In this document: one piece after another, positions 16,834-26,046 of the stretch | How positions within the stretch are numbered: the first letter of the stretch is position 1 | Layout of the letters: each line of letters begins with the position of its first letter | Source of the DNA: Nocardia arthritidis NBRC 100137 | GTDB lineage: Bacteria; Actinomycetota; Actinomycetes; Mycobacteriales; Mycobacteriaceae | Direction of reading: 5' to 3' | Length of the DNA stretch: 64,000 bases | NCBI RefSeq assembly: GCF_001612765.1 | Contig: NZ_BDBB01000025.1 | Location: forward strand, 62,001 to 126,000 | Notes under the pieces: generated by a model | Told to the model about the DNA's origin: nothing | Databases searched by the model: none | The model's input: only the letters and a program-made list of their open reading frames with translations | Program-made: the position numbers and the translations under genes

Positions 16834-19800
16834 TCACACGTTGCGGCGGTACTGCCCGCCGACGGTGAAGAACGTGTCGGTGATCTGCTGCAACGTGCAC
16901 ACCCGGGCGGCCTCCATCAGCACCTCGAAAATATTGTCGTCGGTGCGGGCGACCGCTTCGAGCCGGGCGAGTGCGGCATGGGCGCTGTCCCGGTTGCGCT
17001 GCTGGAACTCGCGCACCCGCCGCAGCTGCGACTGCTTCTCCGCTTCGGTGCCGCGTGCCAGCTCCAGCTCCCGGTGCGGCTCGTCGTGGGAGTTGCGGAA
17101 GGTGTTCACCCCGATGATCGGCAGCGAACCGTCGTGCTTGCGCTGTTCGTAGCGCATCGATTCGTCCTGGATCTTGCCGCGCTGGTAGCCGGTCTCCATC
17201 GCGCCGAGCACGCCGCCGCGTTCGCTGATCCGCTCGAACTCGGCCAGCACGGCCTCCTCGACCAGATCGGTGAGCTCGTCGATCAGGAAGCTGCCCTGCA
17301 GCGGGTTCTCGTTCATCGCGACCCCCCACTCCCGATTGATGATGAGCTGGATGGCCAGGGCGCGGCGCACCGATTCCTCGGTCGGGGTGGTGACCGCCTC
17401 GTCGTAGGCGTTGGTGTGCAGGCTGTTGCAGTTGTCGTAGATCGCGATCAGCGCCTGCAGTGTGGTGCGGATGTCGTTGAAGTTCATCTCCTGCGCGTGC
17501 AGCGACCGGCCGGAGGTCTGGATGTGGTACTTCAGCTTCTGCGACCGCTCGTTGGCGCCGTAGCGGTCCCGCATGGCGACGGCCCAGATGCGGCGGGCCA
17601 CCCGGCCGATCACCGAATACTCCGGGTCCATCCCGTTGGAGAAGAAGAACGACAGGTTCGGCGCGAAGTCGTCGATGTGCATGCCGCGCGCGAGATACGC
17701 CTCCACATAGGTGAAGCCGTTGGCCAGGGTGAATGCCAGCTGGCTGATCGGGTTCGCACCCGCCTCGGCGATGTGGTAGCCGGAGATCGACACCGAATAG
17801 AAATTGCGCACGCCGTTGCGCACGAACCATTCCTGGATGTCGGCCATCATGCGCAGGCTGAACTCGGTGGAGAAGATGCAGGTGTTCTGGCCCTGGTCCT
17901 CCTTGAGGATGTCGGCCTGCACCGTGCCGCGCACCGTGGCCAGGGTGCGGGCGCGCAGGTCGGCGGCCTCGGTGTCGGTCGGCGGGCGCCCCTGCTCCGC
18001 CGCGAAGCGGTCCAGCGCCTGATCGATCGCGGTGTTCAGGAAGTAGGCCAGGATGGTCGGCGCGGGGCCGTTGATCGTCATCGACACCGAGGTGGTCGGC
18101 GCGGTCAGATCGAAACCGTCGTAGAGCACCTTCATGTCGTCGAGCGAGGCGATCGACACGCCGGACGTGCCGACCTTGCCGTAGATGTCGGGGCGCTCGG
18201 CGGGATCGTGGCCGTAGAGCGTCACCGAATCGAAGGCCGTGGAAAGCCTTTTCGCGTCGGAATGCTCGCTGAGCACCTTGAGCCGGCGGTTGGTGCGGAA
18301 CGGGTCGCCTTCGCCCGCGAACATCCGCGCCGGATCCTCGTTGTCCCGTTTGAACGGGAACACCCCTGCGGTGAACGGGAACCACCCGGGCAGGTGCTCG
18401 GCGCGCAGGAAGCGCAGCAGCTCGCCGTGATCGGTGAAACGAGGTAAGGCCACGCGTGAAATGGAGTTGCCGGACAGAGTCTCCCGGCGCAGCGGAGTGT
18501 GGATCTCCCGATCTCGCACCCGGACCACTTGTTCCTCCCCGCGATAGGACTCGGCGAGGGCGGGCCACTCGGCCAGCAATGCGGCGTTGGCGGGCGTGAG
18601 GTCGGCGCGGGCGCTCTCGGCCAGTTCGGCGACGGCCGTGTCCGCGGGCAGTTCGGCCGCCACCTGCTCGAGGCGTTGCAGCCGTTGCGCGGCGGCGACC
18701 TGCGCCGCGGTCTCGGCGTGGTAGCCGCGCACGGTCTCGGCGATCTCGGCCAGGTAGCGCACCCGCGCGGGCGGGATGAGCTGGGCGAAGCGCGTGGACG
18801 TGCGGGTGTCCACCCGGGGCAGCGCGCCGGGCTCCAGCCGCAGGCCGTGGCCGGCCAGCAGGCCCGTCAGGTGCTGGTAGAGCGCGGTCACCCCGTCGTC
18901 GTTGAATGTCGCCGCGCTGGTGCCGAAGACCGGCATGTCCTCCGGTGCGGCATGGAACTCCTCGCGATTGCGGATCAACTGTCTGGCCACGTCACGCAGC
19001 GCGTCCGCGGCGCCGCGACGCTCGAACTTGTTGATCGCCACCACGTCCGCGTAGTCCAGCATGTCGATTTTCTCCAGCTGGGAGGCGGCGCCGAACTCGG
19101 GCGTCATCACGTACATCGACACGTCGACGTGGTCGGTCACCGCGGCGTCGCCCTGACCGATGCCGGGGGTCTCCAGGACGACCAGGTCGTAACCCGCTGC
19201 CTTGCAGGCCGTCACGATCAGATCGATATTGTCCGGTAGTTCGCGTCCACCGCGGGTGGCCAGCGAGCGGAAGAAGACGTGCTCGCCGTCGAGGGCGTTC
19301 ATCCGGATGCGGTCGCCGAGCAGTGCGCCACCCCCGCGCCGCCGGGTGGGATCCACCGCGAGAATCGCCACCCGCACCTTGTCCTGCTGATCCGAACGCA
19401 GCCTGCGCACCAATTCGTCGGTGAGCGAGGATTTTCCGGAGCCGCCCGTCCCGGTGATGCCGAGCACCGGCACGGTGCGCGCCGCCGCGGCCTCGGCCAG
19501 CTTCCGCCGGTCGGCCTCCGGCAGCGCGTCCGCTTGCAGGCAGGTGATGGCGCGCGCCAAGGCGGCGCGTTCGCCGGAGAGCACCGCGTCCGGCACCGGC
19601 GGCTCGGTCGCGAGGTCGATGTCGCAGGCGCGGATCAACTGATTGATCATGCCGGGCAGGCCGAGTCGCTGTCCGTCCTCGGGAGAGAAGATGGTCACGC
19701 CGGATGCGGCCAGTCGCGCGATCTCCTCCGCCACGATCACGCCACCGCCGCCGCCGAAGATCCGCACGTGCTCGGCTCCGGCCTTCTTCAAGGCGTCGGC

Positions 19801-20052
19801 GAGGTATTCGAAGTACTCGACGTGGCCACCCTGGTACGAGCTGACCGCGACGCCCTGGGCGTCCTCGGTGAGCACGGCGTCGACCACCTCGCTGACCGAG
19901 CGGTTGTGGCCGAGGTGGATCACCTCCGCGCCCTGGCTCTGCAGGATGCGGCGCATGATGTTGATCGCCGCGTCGTGCCCGTCGAACAGGGCCGCCGAGG
20001 TGACGAAGCGAACGGGGTGGGTGGGCGCGTAGAGCGCGCTGCTGTCGGCCAC
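16834..20052 (-). CDS. icmF: Fused isobutyryl-CoA mutase IcmF
   Basis: An adenosylcobalamin enzyme interconverting isobutyryl-CoA and n-butyryl-CoA, fused to its own G-protein chaperone; 1072 residues, typical for IcmF. The N-terminal B12 domain (about 13-145) has Asp24-x-His26 in FDGHDAAI, then SSYQGGH and GGGGG. The middle MeaI-like GTPase has a P-loop GTGGSGKSS with Lys207 and later NKFERRG. The C-terminal mutase barrel (about 540-1072) carries TINGPAPT and IQTSGRSLHAQEMNFND. The GTG at 20052 follows GAGAGG. A palindromic site and a CRP-like site lie just upstream, and the former is shared with the mmsA operon. It links valine breakdown to butyryl-CoA. Confidence 0.95.
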   Translation of the reverse strand: MADSSALYAPTHPVRFVTSAALFDGHDAAINIMRRILQSQGAEVIHLGHNRSVSEVVDAVLTEDAQGVAVSSYQGGHVEYFEYLADALKKAGAEHVRIFGGGGGVIVAEEIARLAASGVTIFSPEDGQRLGLPGMINQLIRACDIDLATEPPVPDAVLSGERAALARAITCLQADALPEADRRKLAEAAAARTVPVLGITGTGGSGKSSLTDELVRRLRSDQQDKVRVAILAVDPTRRRGGGALLGDRIRMNALDGEHVFFRSLATRGGRELPDNIDLIVTACKAAGYDLVVLETPGIGQGDAAVTDHVDVSMYVMTPEFGAASQLEKIDMLDYADVVAINKFERRGAADALRDVARQLIRNREEFHAAPEDMPVFGTSAATFNDDGVTALYQHLTGLLAGHGLRLEPGALPRVDTRTSTRFAQLIPPARVRYLAEIAETVRGYHAETAAQVAAAQRLQRLEQVAAELPADTAVAELAESARADLTPANAALLAEWPALAESYRGEEQVVRVRDREIHTPLRRETLSGNSISRVALPRFTDHGELLRFLRAEHLPGWFPFTAGVFPFKRDNEDPARMFAGEGDPFRTNRRLKVLSEHSDAKRLSTAFDSVTLYGHDPAERPDIYGKVGTSGVSIASLDDMKVLYDGFDLTAPTTSVSMTINGPAPTILAYFLNTAIDQALDRFAAEQGRPPTDTEAADLRARTLATVRGTVQADILKEDQGQNTCIFSTEFSLRMMADIQEWFVRNGVRNFYSVSISGYHIAEAGANPISQLAFTLANGFTYVEAYLARGMHIDDFAPNLSFFFSNGMDPEYSVIGRVARRIWAVAMRDRYGANERSQKLKYHIQTSGRSLHAQEMNFNDIRTTLQALIAIYDNCNSLHTNAYDEAVTTPTEESVRRALAIQLIINREWGVAMNENPLQGSFLIDELTDLVEEAVLAEFERISERGGVLGAMETGYQRGKIQDESMRYEQRKHDGSLPIIGVNTFRNSHDEPHRELELARGTEAEKQSQLRRVREFQQRNRDSAHAALARLEAVARTDDNIFEVLMEAARVCTLQQITDTFFTVGGQYRRNV

Positions 20053-20083
20053 GGGATTCCTCTCGGGATTCCATTGTCGCCCG

Positions 20084-20103
20084 ATACTAGGACGTCAAAC
20101 TAA
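20084..20103. promoter_or_regulatory. Operator-like site 1, upstream of icmF
   Basis: ATACTAGGACGTCAAACTAA on the plus strand matches the site at 21352-21371 at 17 of 20 positions. It sits 32 bp before the icmF start. On the minus strand it carries TAGTAT, a possible -10 box, so a bound regulator would block the promoter. Confidence 0.6.
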
Positions 20104-20109
20104 TCGTAC

Positions 20110-20125
20110 GGTGACTGCGATCACA
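20110..20125. promoter_or_regulatory. CRP/GlxR-like site upstream of icmF
   Basis: GGTGA-N6-TCACA fits the actinobacterial CRP/GlxR consensus TGTGA-N6-TCACA at 9 of 10 defined positions. It lies 6 bp from operator-like site 1, in the spacer between icmF and the divergent membrane protein gene. Confidence 0.5.
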
Positions 20126-20330
20126 TCGCCAGCGTCGCCGCCGGGTTGTCCGCGTCGCTGCCGCTGTGCCGGTTTCGGTCGACGGCCGGCGGATTTCGGC
20201 GGTGGTCGACGTTGAAGGCGTACCGGGCTGGGTGCCTTTCGCCGTGACGATCGGACGGTGGCACCCGTGCGCGATGCTCCGCTCCGGCCGATTGTGTTGT
20301 CAGGGCGGCCGACTCGGACATACTGGGCCC

Positions 20331-21314
20331 ATGGTGAGCGACGACAGGGCGGAAGCCGCGTTGGGGCGGCTGGTCGCCGAGCGTGTGCTGACCCGCGACC
20401 AGGCCGACGCGGTGCTCGCGGCACTCGCCATCGAGCGGGCGGCGGTGGTGGCGCGTGGGAAGGTGCTCGCCGAAATCGCCTCCTACGTCGGAGCGGGCTT
20501 GCTGTTCGGCGGAATCGCCCTGGTGGCGGCCTCGTCCTGGGACGCGCTCGACCGGCCGGTCCGGGTGGGCGTGCTCGCCGTCGTGTCGGCGGGTCTGCTG
20601 TTCGCGGGTGTTCTGCTCGCCGGGGTGCCGACCGGCCGCACGAGCGCGCACAGTGCCCGCGCGAGGCTGGCGGCCGTGCTCTTCGCGCTCGGGTCCGTCG
20701 CGCTCGCCGGGTCCGTCGGCACCGCGCTCGAGAACGCGAGCACCGATGCCGCGTGGGTTTTCGCCTGTGCGGCGGGAGCGGGGATCGCCGTGCTCGGTTA
20801 CCTCGCGCTGCCCTCGGTGATCGGAATGCTGGTCTGCGCCTGCTTCGTGCCCGCGGCCCTCGCGGGAATCCTCACCGAAGTGATCGGTCTCGACGACATC
20901 TGGGGCAGCATGGCGGTACTGCTGCTCGGTGGCGCGTGGTTCGCGCTGACCAGAATCGGCGCGCTGATCGACATTCGGGTGGGATACCTGATCGCGATCG
21001 TCACGTCCGTCGCGGCCGCGCAGAGTTTCGACATCGATGGCCGGACCTGGGCCTACGGGATCACGGCGCTGATCGCCGTGGTCTGCTTCGCGTTGTACGC
21101 GACCCAGCGGTCGGCGGTGCTCGTCGTCGGGGGCGGTGTGGCCATCGCGGTGGCGGCGGGGGAGGCGGTCTCGGAATGGACCGGCGATTCGCTCGGCGCG
21201 GCGGCGGTGGTCGTGGCGCTCGGCGCGATCACGCTCGGGGTGGGCGCGTTCCGGCTGGTGCGACCGCGGCGGGAGAAGGAAGCCGATCCGGTCGTTCCCC
21301 TGCCGAAGCGGTAG
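20331..21314 (+). CDS. Multi-pass membrane protein, DUF2157-like
   Basis: 327 residues. A short cytoplasmic helix-rich N-terminus (about 1-45, with LVAERVLTRDQADAVLAAL) precedes about eight to ten transmembrane segments that fill the rest. The first is around YVGAGLLFGGIALVAASSW, the DUF2157-type opening. The C-terminus is short and basic (RPRREKEADP). The ATG at 20331 has CATACT 6 nt upstream and no ribosome binding site, consistent with a leaderless transcript; a longer in-frame extension to 20166 is probably non-coding. The function is unknown. It lies between the icmF control region and the mmsA operon but looks independently transcribed. Confidence 0.75.
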   Translation: MVSDDRAEAALGRLVAERVLTRDQADAVLAALAIERAAVVARGKVLAEIASYVGAGLLFGGIALVAASSWDALDRPVRVGVLAVVSAGLLFAGVLLAGVPTGRTSAHSARARLAAVLFALGSVALAGSVGTALENASTDAAWVFACAAGAGIAVLGYLALPSVIGMLVCACFVPAALAGILTEVIGLDDIWGSMAVLLLGGAWFALTRIGALIDIRVGYLIAIVTSVAAAQSFDIDGRTWAYGITALIAVVCFALYATQRSAVLVVGGGVAIAVAAGEAVSEWTGDSLGAAAVVVALGAITLGVGAFRLVRPRREKEADPVVPLPKR

Positions 21315-21315
21315 G

Positions 21316-21331
21316 CGTGGGATGAATCACA
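21316..21331. promoter_or_regulatory. CRP/GlxR-like site upstream of mmsA (weaker)
   Basis: CGTGG-N6-TCACA matches the TGTGA-N6-TCACA consensus at 8 of 10 positions. Like the site near icmF it continues TCACATCG. It lies 20 bp before operator-like site 2. Confidence 0.35.
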
Positions 21332-21351
21332 TCGGCCTCCCGGCATTGCTG

Positions 21352-21371
21352 ATACTTGGACGTCCAACTAT
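21352..21371. promoter_or_regulatory. Operator-like site 2, upstream of the mmsA operon
   Basis: ATACTTGGACGTCCAACTAT is a 20-bp palindrome with only one non-pairing position per arm; its core TTGGACGTCCAA is perfect. TATAGG follows at its right end as a likely -10 box, so the site overlaps the promoter. It is 56 bp before the mmsA start. Its twin is at 20084-20103. Confidence 0.65.
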
Positions 21372-21426
21372 AGGATGACCGCATACCGCACCGCGGTGTC
21401 CCGATCGCTACGAGAACAGGACTGGC

Positions 21427-22926
21427 ATGGTTCGCGAACTCACCCATTTCATCGGCGGACAGCATGTGCCGGGCGCTTCCGGCAAGTTCGGCGACGTCTT
21501 CGACCCCAACCTCGGCCAGGTGCAGGCGCGGGTGCCGCTGGCGAGCAAATCCGAGGTCGAGGCGGTCATCGCGAACGCCGAGGCCGCGCAGCCGAAATGG
21601 GCCGCGTTCAACCCGCAGAAGCGGGCGCGCGTTCTCATGAAGTTCCTCACCCTGGTGCAGGACGAGATGGATTCGCTGGCGGCGCTGCTGTCCTCCGAGC
21701 ACGGCAAGACCATCGCCGATGCCAAGGGCGACATCCAGCGCGGCCTCGAGGTGATCGAGTTCGCCGTCGGTATCCCGCACCTGCTCAAGGGCGAATACAC
21801 CGAGGGCGCCGGCACCGGCATCGACGTGTACTCGATGCGCCAGCCGCTCGGCGTCGTCGCGGGCATCACCCCGTTCAACTTCCCGGCCATGATCCCGCTG
21901 TGGAAGGCCGGTCCCGCGCTGGCCACCGGCAACGCGTTCGTGCTCAAGCCCTCCGAGCGCGACCCGTCGGTGCCGCTGCGGCTGGCCGAGCTGTTCCTCG
22001 AGGCCGGTCTGCCCGCCGGTGTGTTCAATGTGGTCAACGGCGACAAGGAAGCCGTCGACACGCTGCTGCACGATCCGCGCGTCAAGGCCGTCGGCTTCGT
22101 CGGCTCCACCCCCATCGCGCAGTACATCTACGAGACCGCGACCGCGAACGGCAAACGCGCCCAGTGCTTCGGCGGCGCGAAGAACCACGCGATCGTGATG
22201 CCGGACGCCGATCTCGACGACGTCGCCGACCAGTTGATCGGCGCTGGCTACGGGTCCGCGGGTGAGCGTTGCATGGCCATTTCGGTGGCCGTCCCGGTCG
22301 GTGAGGAGACCGCCGACCGCCTGGTGGCCAAGCTGACCGAGCGGGTGCACAAGCTCAACGTCGGCCGTTCCGACGACCCGGGCGCCGATTACGGGCCGCT
22401 GGTCGGCCAGGACGGCGTGAACCGCGTGAACAACTACGTCCAGATCGGTGTAGACGAGGGCGCCGAGCTGGTGGTGGACGGACGCGGCCTGGTCGTGGAA
22501 GGCGCCGAGGACGGCTACTTCGTCGGCGCGACGCTGTTCGACAAGGTGACCCCGCAGATGCGGATCTACCGCGAGGAGATCTTCGGTCCGGTACTCACCG
22601 TGGTCCGCGCCAAGGACTACGAGGAGGGCCTGCGGCTGGCCAACGAGCACGAATACGGCAACGGCGTGGCGATCTTCACCCGCGACGGCGACACCGCCCG
22701 CGACTTCGCCGCGCGCGTGCAGGTCGGCATGGTCGGCATCAACGTGCCGATCCCGGTGCCGATCGCGTACTACACCTTCGGCGGATGGAAGCGTTCCGGC
22801 TTCGGCGACCTGAACCAGCACGGCCCGGATTCGATCCGCTTCTACACCAAGACCAAGACGGTGACGCAGCGCTGGCCCGCCGGGCTCAAGGAGAGCAACG
22901 CGTTCGTCATCCCGACGATGGACTGA
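21427..22926 (+). CDS. mmsA: CoA-acylating methylmalonate-semialdehyde dehydrogenase
   Basis: 499 residues, the normal family length. It oxidises (methyl)malonate semialdehyde to propionyl-CoA or acetyl-CoA with NAD and CoA, the last step of valine breakdown. GVVAGITPFNFPAMIPLW is the diagnostic MmsA stretch, and the catalytic Cys282 lies in SAGERCMAIS. The C-terminus carries the FGGWKRSGFGD motif seen in aldehyde dehydrogenases. It is the first gene of a five-gene operon and has the shared palindromic operator upstream. The ribosome binding site is weak (AGGA about 10 nt before ATG). Confidence 0.95.
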   Translation: MVRELTHFIGGQHVPGASGKFGDVFDPNLGQVQARVPLASKSEVEAVIANAEAAQPKWAAFNPQKRARVLMKFLTLVQDEMDSLAALLSSEHGKTIADAKGDIQRGLEVIEFAVGIPHLLKGEYTEGAGTGIDVYSMRQPLGVVAGITPFNFPAMIPLWKAGPALATGNAFVLKPSERDPSVPLRLAELFLEAGLPAGVFNVVNGDKEAVDTLLHDPRVKAVGFVGSTPIAQYIYETATANGKRAQCFGGAKNHAIVMPDADLDDVADQLIGAGYGSAGERCMAISVAVPVGEETADRLVAKLTERVHKLNVGRSDDPGADYGPLVGQDGVNRVNNYVQIGVDEGAELVVDGRGLVVEGAEDGYFVGATLFDKVTPQMRIYREEIFGPVLTVVRAKDYEEGLRLANEHEYGNGVAIFTRDGDTARDFAARVQVGMVGINVPIPVPIAYYTFGGWKRSGFGDLNQHGPDSIRFYTKTKTVTQRWPAGLKESNAFVIPTMD

Positions 22927-22931
22927 CCCGG

Positions 22932-24071
22932 ATGTTCATCCTCGACGACGACGAGAAGGCGATCCGCGACACCGCGCGCGGCTTCGCCGACGAATTCCTC
23001 GCCCCCAACGCGCTGGAGTGGGACGAGCAGAAGCACTTCCCGGTGGACGTGCTGCGCAAGGCGGGCCCGCTCGGCCTCGGCGGCATCTACGTGCGCGAGG
23101 ACGTGGGCGGTTCGGGCCTGCGCAGGCTCGACGCCGTGCGCATCTTCGAGCAGCTGGCCACCGGCTGCCCCGCCATCGCCGCCTACATCTCCATCCACAA
23201 CATGGCGACGTGGATGATCGACCGCTACGGCGACGACGACCAGCGCGATCGCTGGCTGCCCCGGCTGACCGCGATGGAACTGCTGGCCAGCTACGCGCTC
23301 ACCGAGCCCGCGGTCGGCTCCGACGCGGCGGCGTTGAGCACCAAGGCCGTTCGCGACGGCGACGACTACATCTTCAACGGCGCCAAGCAGTTCATCTCCG
23401 GCGCGGGCTCCACCGACGTCTACGTCGTCATGGCCCGGACCGGCGACGACGGTGCGCGCGGGATCTCCGCGTTCATCGTGCCCGCCGACACTCCCGGCAT
23501 CTCCGTCGGCGCCAACGAGAAGAAGATGGGTTGGAACGCCCAACCGACCCGCCAGGTGATCTTCTCCGATGCCCGGGTCCCGGCGGCCAACCGGCTCGGC
23601 GCGGAGGGCGACGGCTTCCGCATCGCGATGAACGGTCTCAACGGCGGCAGGCTCAACATCGCCGCGTGCTCGGTGGGCGGCGCGCAGGCGGCGCTGGACA
23701 AGACGGTGCCTTATCTGGCCGAGCGGCAGGCGTTCGGCAAGCCGCTGCTGCGCAACCAGGCGCTGCAATTCGAACTCGCCGATATGCGTATCGAATTGGA
23801 GGCCGCCCGCACACTGCTGTGGCGGGCCGCCGCGGCGCTGGACGCCGACGCGCCGGACAAGGTGGAGCTGTGCGCGATGGCGAAGCGTTTCGCCACCGAC
23901 GCCGGCTTCGAGGTGGCCAACAAAGCCCTGCAACTGCACGGCGGCTACGGCTACCTGACCGAGTACGGCGTGGAGAAGATCGTCCGGGATCTGCGGGTGC
24001 ACCAGATCCTCGAGGGCACCAACGAAATCATGCGGGTGGTCGTCGCCCGCGCGCTGGTAGGAGCGGCATGA
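22932..24071 (+). CDS. Acyl-CoA dehydrogenase, probable isobutyryl-CoA dehydrogenase
   Basis: A 379-residue flavoenzyme; the ATG at 22932 is 5 bp after the mmsA stop. ACD signatures are present: YALTEPAVGSDAAA for FAD and substrate contact, FNGAKQFISGAG, and the C-terminal LQLHGGYGYLTEYGVEKI and QILEGTNEIMRVV. The catalytic base is expected to be the Glu of ILEGTNE in the short-chain and isobutyryl-type arrangement. Position between mmsA and the hydroxyisobutyryl-CoA hydrolase points to isobutyryl-CoA to methacrylyl-CoA. The stop overlaps the next start (ATGA). Confidence 0.9.
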   Translation: MFILDDDEKAIRDTARGFADEFLAPNALEWDEQKHFPVDVLRKAGPLGLGGIYVREDVGGSGLRRLDAVRIFEQLATGCPAIAAYISIHNMATWMIDRYGDDDQRDRWLPRLTAMELLASYALTEPAVGSDAAALSTKAVRDGDDYIFNGAKQFISGAGSTDVYVVMARTGDDGARGISAFIVPADTPGISVGANEKKMGWNAQPTRQVIFSDARVPAANRLGAEGDGFRIAMNGLNGGRLNIAACSVGGAQAALDKTVPYLAERQAFGKPLLRNQALQFELADMRIELEAARTLLWRAAAALDADAPDKVELCAMAKRFATDAGFEVANKALQLHGGYGYLTEYGVEKIVRDLRVHQILEGTNEIMRVVVARALVGAA

Positions 24072-25147
24072 GCGGACAGACCACGAGTGAACCCGAGGTT
24101 CTTCTCGAACAGCGCGACGGGCTGGGCCTGATCACGCTGAACCGGCCCAGGGCCATCAACGCGCTGAATCACTCGATGGCCCTCGCCATCACCGACGCGC
24201 TGCGTACCTGGGCCGAGGACGACGCGGTGCGCACCGTCGTCGTCACCGGCGCGGGCGAGCGCGGCCTGTGCGCGGGCGGTGACATCGTCGCCATCCACGC
24301 CGACGCGAAAAGCGGCGCGACCAGCGCCGATTCGGCGACCGGACGGTTCTGGCGCGACGAGTACATCCTCAACGCCCTGATCGGCCGTTACCCGAAGCCA
24401 TACGTGGTGATCATGGACGGCATCGTGATGGGCGGCGGCGTCGGCCTTTCCGGGCACGGCAGCCACCGCATCGTCACCGAGCGATCCAAGATCGGCATGC
24501 CCGAGGTGGGCATCGGCTTCGTCCCGGACGTCGGCGGCACCTATCTGCTCGCGCGCACCCCGGGTGAGATCGGCACGCACGTCGGGCTCACCACCGCGCG
24601 CATGAGCGCTGGTGACGCCATCGCCGCGAACTTCGCCGACTATTTCGTCGCCTCCGAGCATCTGCCCGCGCTGCTGGAGACGCTGCGCACGGAGAGCGCC
24701 GACATCGCGATCGCCAAGTTCGCCACGGACGCGCCGGAATCCGCGCTGGCCGCCGCGCAGGACTGGATCGACGACTGCTACGGAGCCGACTCCGTGGAGG
24801 AGATCGTCGCGCGGTTGCAGGCGCACGAGGCACCCGACGCGCGGGCGGCGGCCACCGAGATCCTGGCGAAATCTCCGGTCGCCCTGAAGGTCACGCTGCG
24901 TTCGCTGCGCGCGGCCCGCACCGCACCGAGCCTGGAGGCGGTGCTGAACGAGGAGTACCGGGTGTCCATCGCGTCGCTGTCGTCGCACGACCTGGTCGAA
25001 GGCATTCGCGCGCAGGTGATCGACAAGGACCGCAACCCCCGGTGGTCGCCCGCGACGCTCGAGGCGGTCCCGGACGCGCAGGTGGACGCATACTTCGCCG
25101 AGCTGGGCGATCGAGAGCTGGGTCTGCCGACCCAGGAGGTGGCGTGA
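24068..25147 (+). CDS. 3-hydroxyisobutyryl-CoA hydrolase (crotonase superfamily)
   Basis: 359 residues, about 100 longer than simple enoyl-CoA hydratases, as expected for HIBYL-CoA hydrolases. The N-terminal crotonase core has LITLNRPRAINALN, the oxyanion-hole stretch GLCAGGDIVAIHADAKSG, and GIVMGGGVGLSGHGSHRI. Glu in MPEVGIGFVPDVGG is the expected catalytic residue, and the C-terminal ECH_2 extension completes the fold. It releases free 3-hydroxyisobutyrate from the CoA ester. It overlaps the upstream gene by 4 bp and the downstream mmsB by 1 bp (TGATG). Confidence 0.92.
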   Translation: MSGQTTSEPEVLLEQRDGLGLITLNRPRAINALNHSMALAITDALRTWAEDDAVRTVVVTGAGERGLCAGGDIVAIHADAKSGATSADSATGRFWRDEYILNALIGRYPKPYVVIMDGIVMGGGVGLSGHGSHRIVTERSKIGMPEVGIGFVPDVGGTYLLARTPGEIGTHVGLTTARMSAGDAIAANFADYFVASEHLPALLETLRTESADIAIAKFATDAPESALAAAQDWIDDCYGADSVEEIVARLQAHEAPDARAAATEILAKSPVALKVTLRSLRAARTAPSLEAVLNEEYRVSIASLSSHDLVEGIRAQVIDKDRNPRWSPATLEAVPDAQVDAYFAELGDRELGLPTQEVA

Positions 25148-26046
25148 TGAGCAAGCGAATCGGTTTCCTCGGCCTCGGCCACATGGGCGCGCCGATGGCG
25201 GCCAACCTGGTGCGCGCGGGCTACGAGGTGCTCGCCTTCGACCCGGTGCCCGCGGCGCGCGAACAGGCCGAGCGCGACGGCGCGGTCGCGGTCGGCACGG
25301 CCACCGAGGCCGCCGCGGCCGACACCGTGATCACCATGCTGCCCAACGGCAAACTCGTCCTCGACGTGTACGCCGAACTGCTTCCGGCCGCGCCGCCGGG
25401 CACCTTGTTCATCGACTGCTCCACCATCGACGTGGCCGACGCCAAGACCGCGGCCGAACGCGCCACCGCCGCCGGGCACCGTGCGCTGGACGCGCCGGTT
25501 TCCGGCGGTGTCGCGGGCGCGGCGGCGGGCACGCTGACCTTCATGGTCGGCGGGGCCGCCGTGGATTTCGCCGCCGCCCTTCCGGTGCTCGAGGTGATGG
25601 GCGGCAAGGTCGTGCACTGCGGAGGCTCCGGCGTCGGCCAGGCGGCGAAGATCTGCAACAACATGCTGCTGGGCGTGTCGATGATCGCGCTGTCGGAGTC
25701 GCTGGTGCTGGGCGAGAAGCTGGGCCTGAGCCATCAGTCGTTCTTCGACGTGGTCTCCACCGCCTCCGGCCAGAGCTGGGCGTTGACCAGCTACTGCCCG
25801 GTTCCGGGCCCGGTGCCGACCAGCCCGGCCAACAACGACTACCGACCTGGTTTCGCCACCGCCCTGATGGCGAAGGACCTGGGTCTGGCCGCGAACGCTC
25901 TGCGCGAGAACAACATCGACGGGCAGCTCGGGTTGCTGGCCGCCGCGATCTACGACCGCTTCAACCAGACGGATGCCGGACGGGACTTCTCGGCTATCGT
26001 CACCGATATCCGTGACCGATCCGACCAAGAGGGTGCAGAAGGATGA
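25147..26046 (+). CDS. mmsB: 3-hydroxyisobutyrate dehydrogenase
   Basis: An NAD-dependent beta-hydroxyacid dehydrogenase, 299 residues. [20 protein letters not shown] is the Rossmann and family signature. The substrate-binding [16 protein letters not shown] motif is near residue 117, and the catalytic Lys is in [13 protein letters not shown] near 170. It produces methylmalonate semialdehyde for MmsA. The ATG at 25147 shares its A with the preceding TGA; a GTG at 25144 is also in frame. It is fully embedded in the valine operon, overlapping the enoyl-CoA hydratase by 4 bp. Confidence 0.93.
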   Translation: MSKRIGFLGLGHMGAPMAANLVRAGYEVLAFDPVPAAREQAERDGAVAVGTATEAAAADTVITMLPNGKLVLDVYAELLPAAPPGTLFIDCSTIDVADAKTAAERATAAGHRALDAPVSGGVAGAAAGTLTFMVGGAAVDFAAALPVLEVMGGKVVHCGGSGVGQAAKICNNMLLGVSMIALSESLVLGEKLGLSHQSFFDVVSTASGQSWALTSYCPVPGPVPTSPANNDYRPGFATALMAKDLGLAANALRENNIDGQLGLLAAAIYDRFNQTDAGRDFSAIVTDIRDRSDQEGAEG

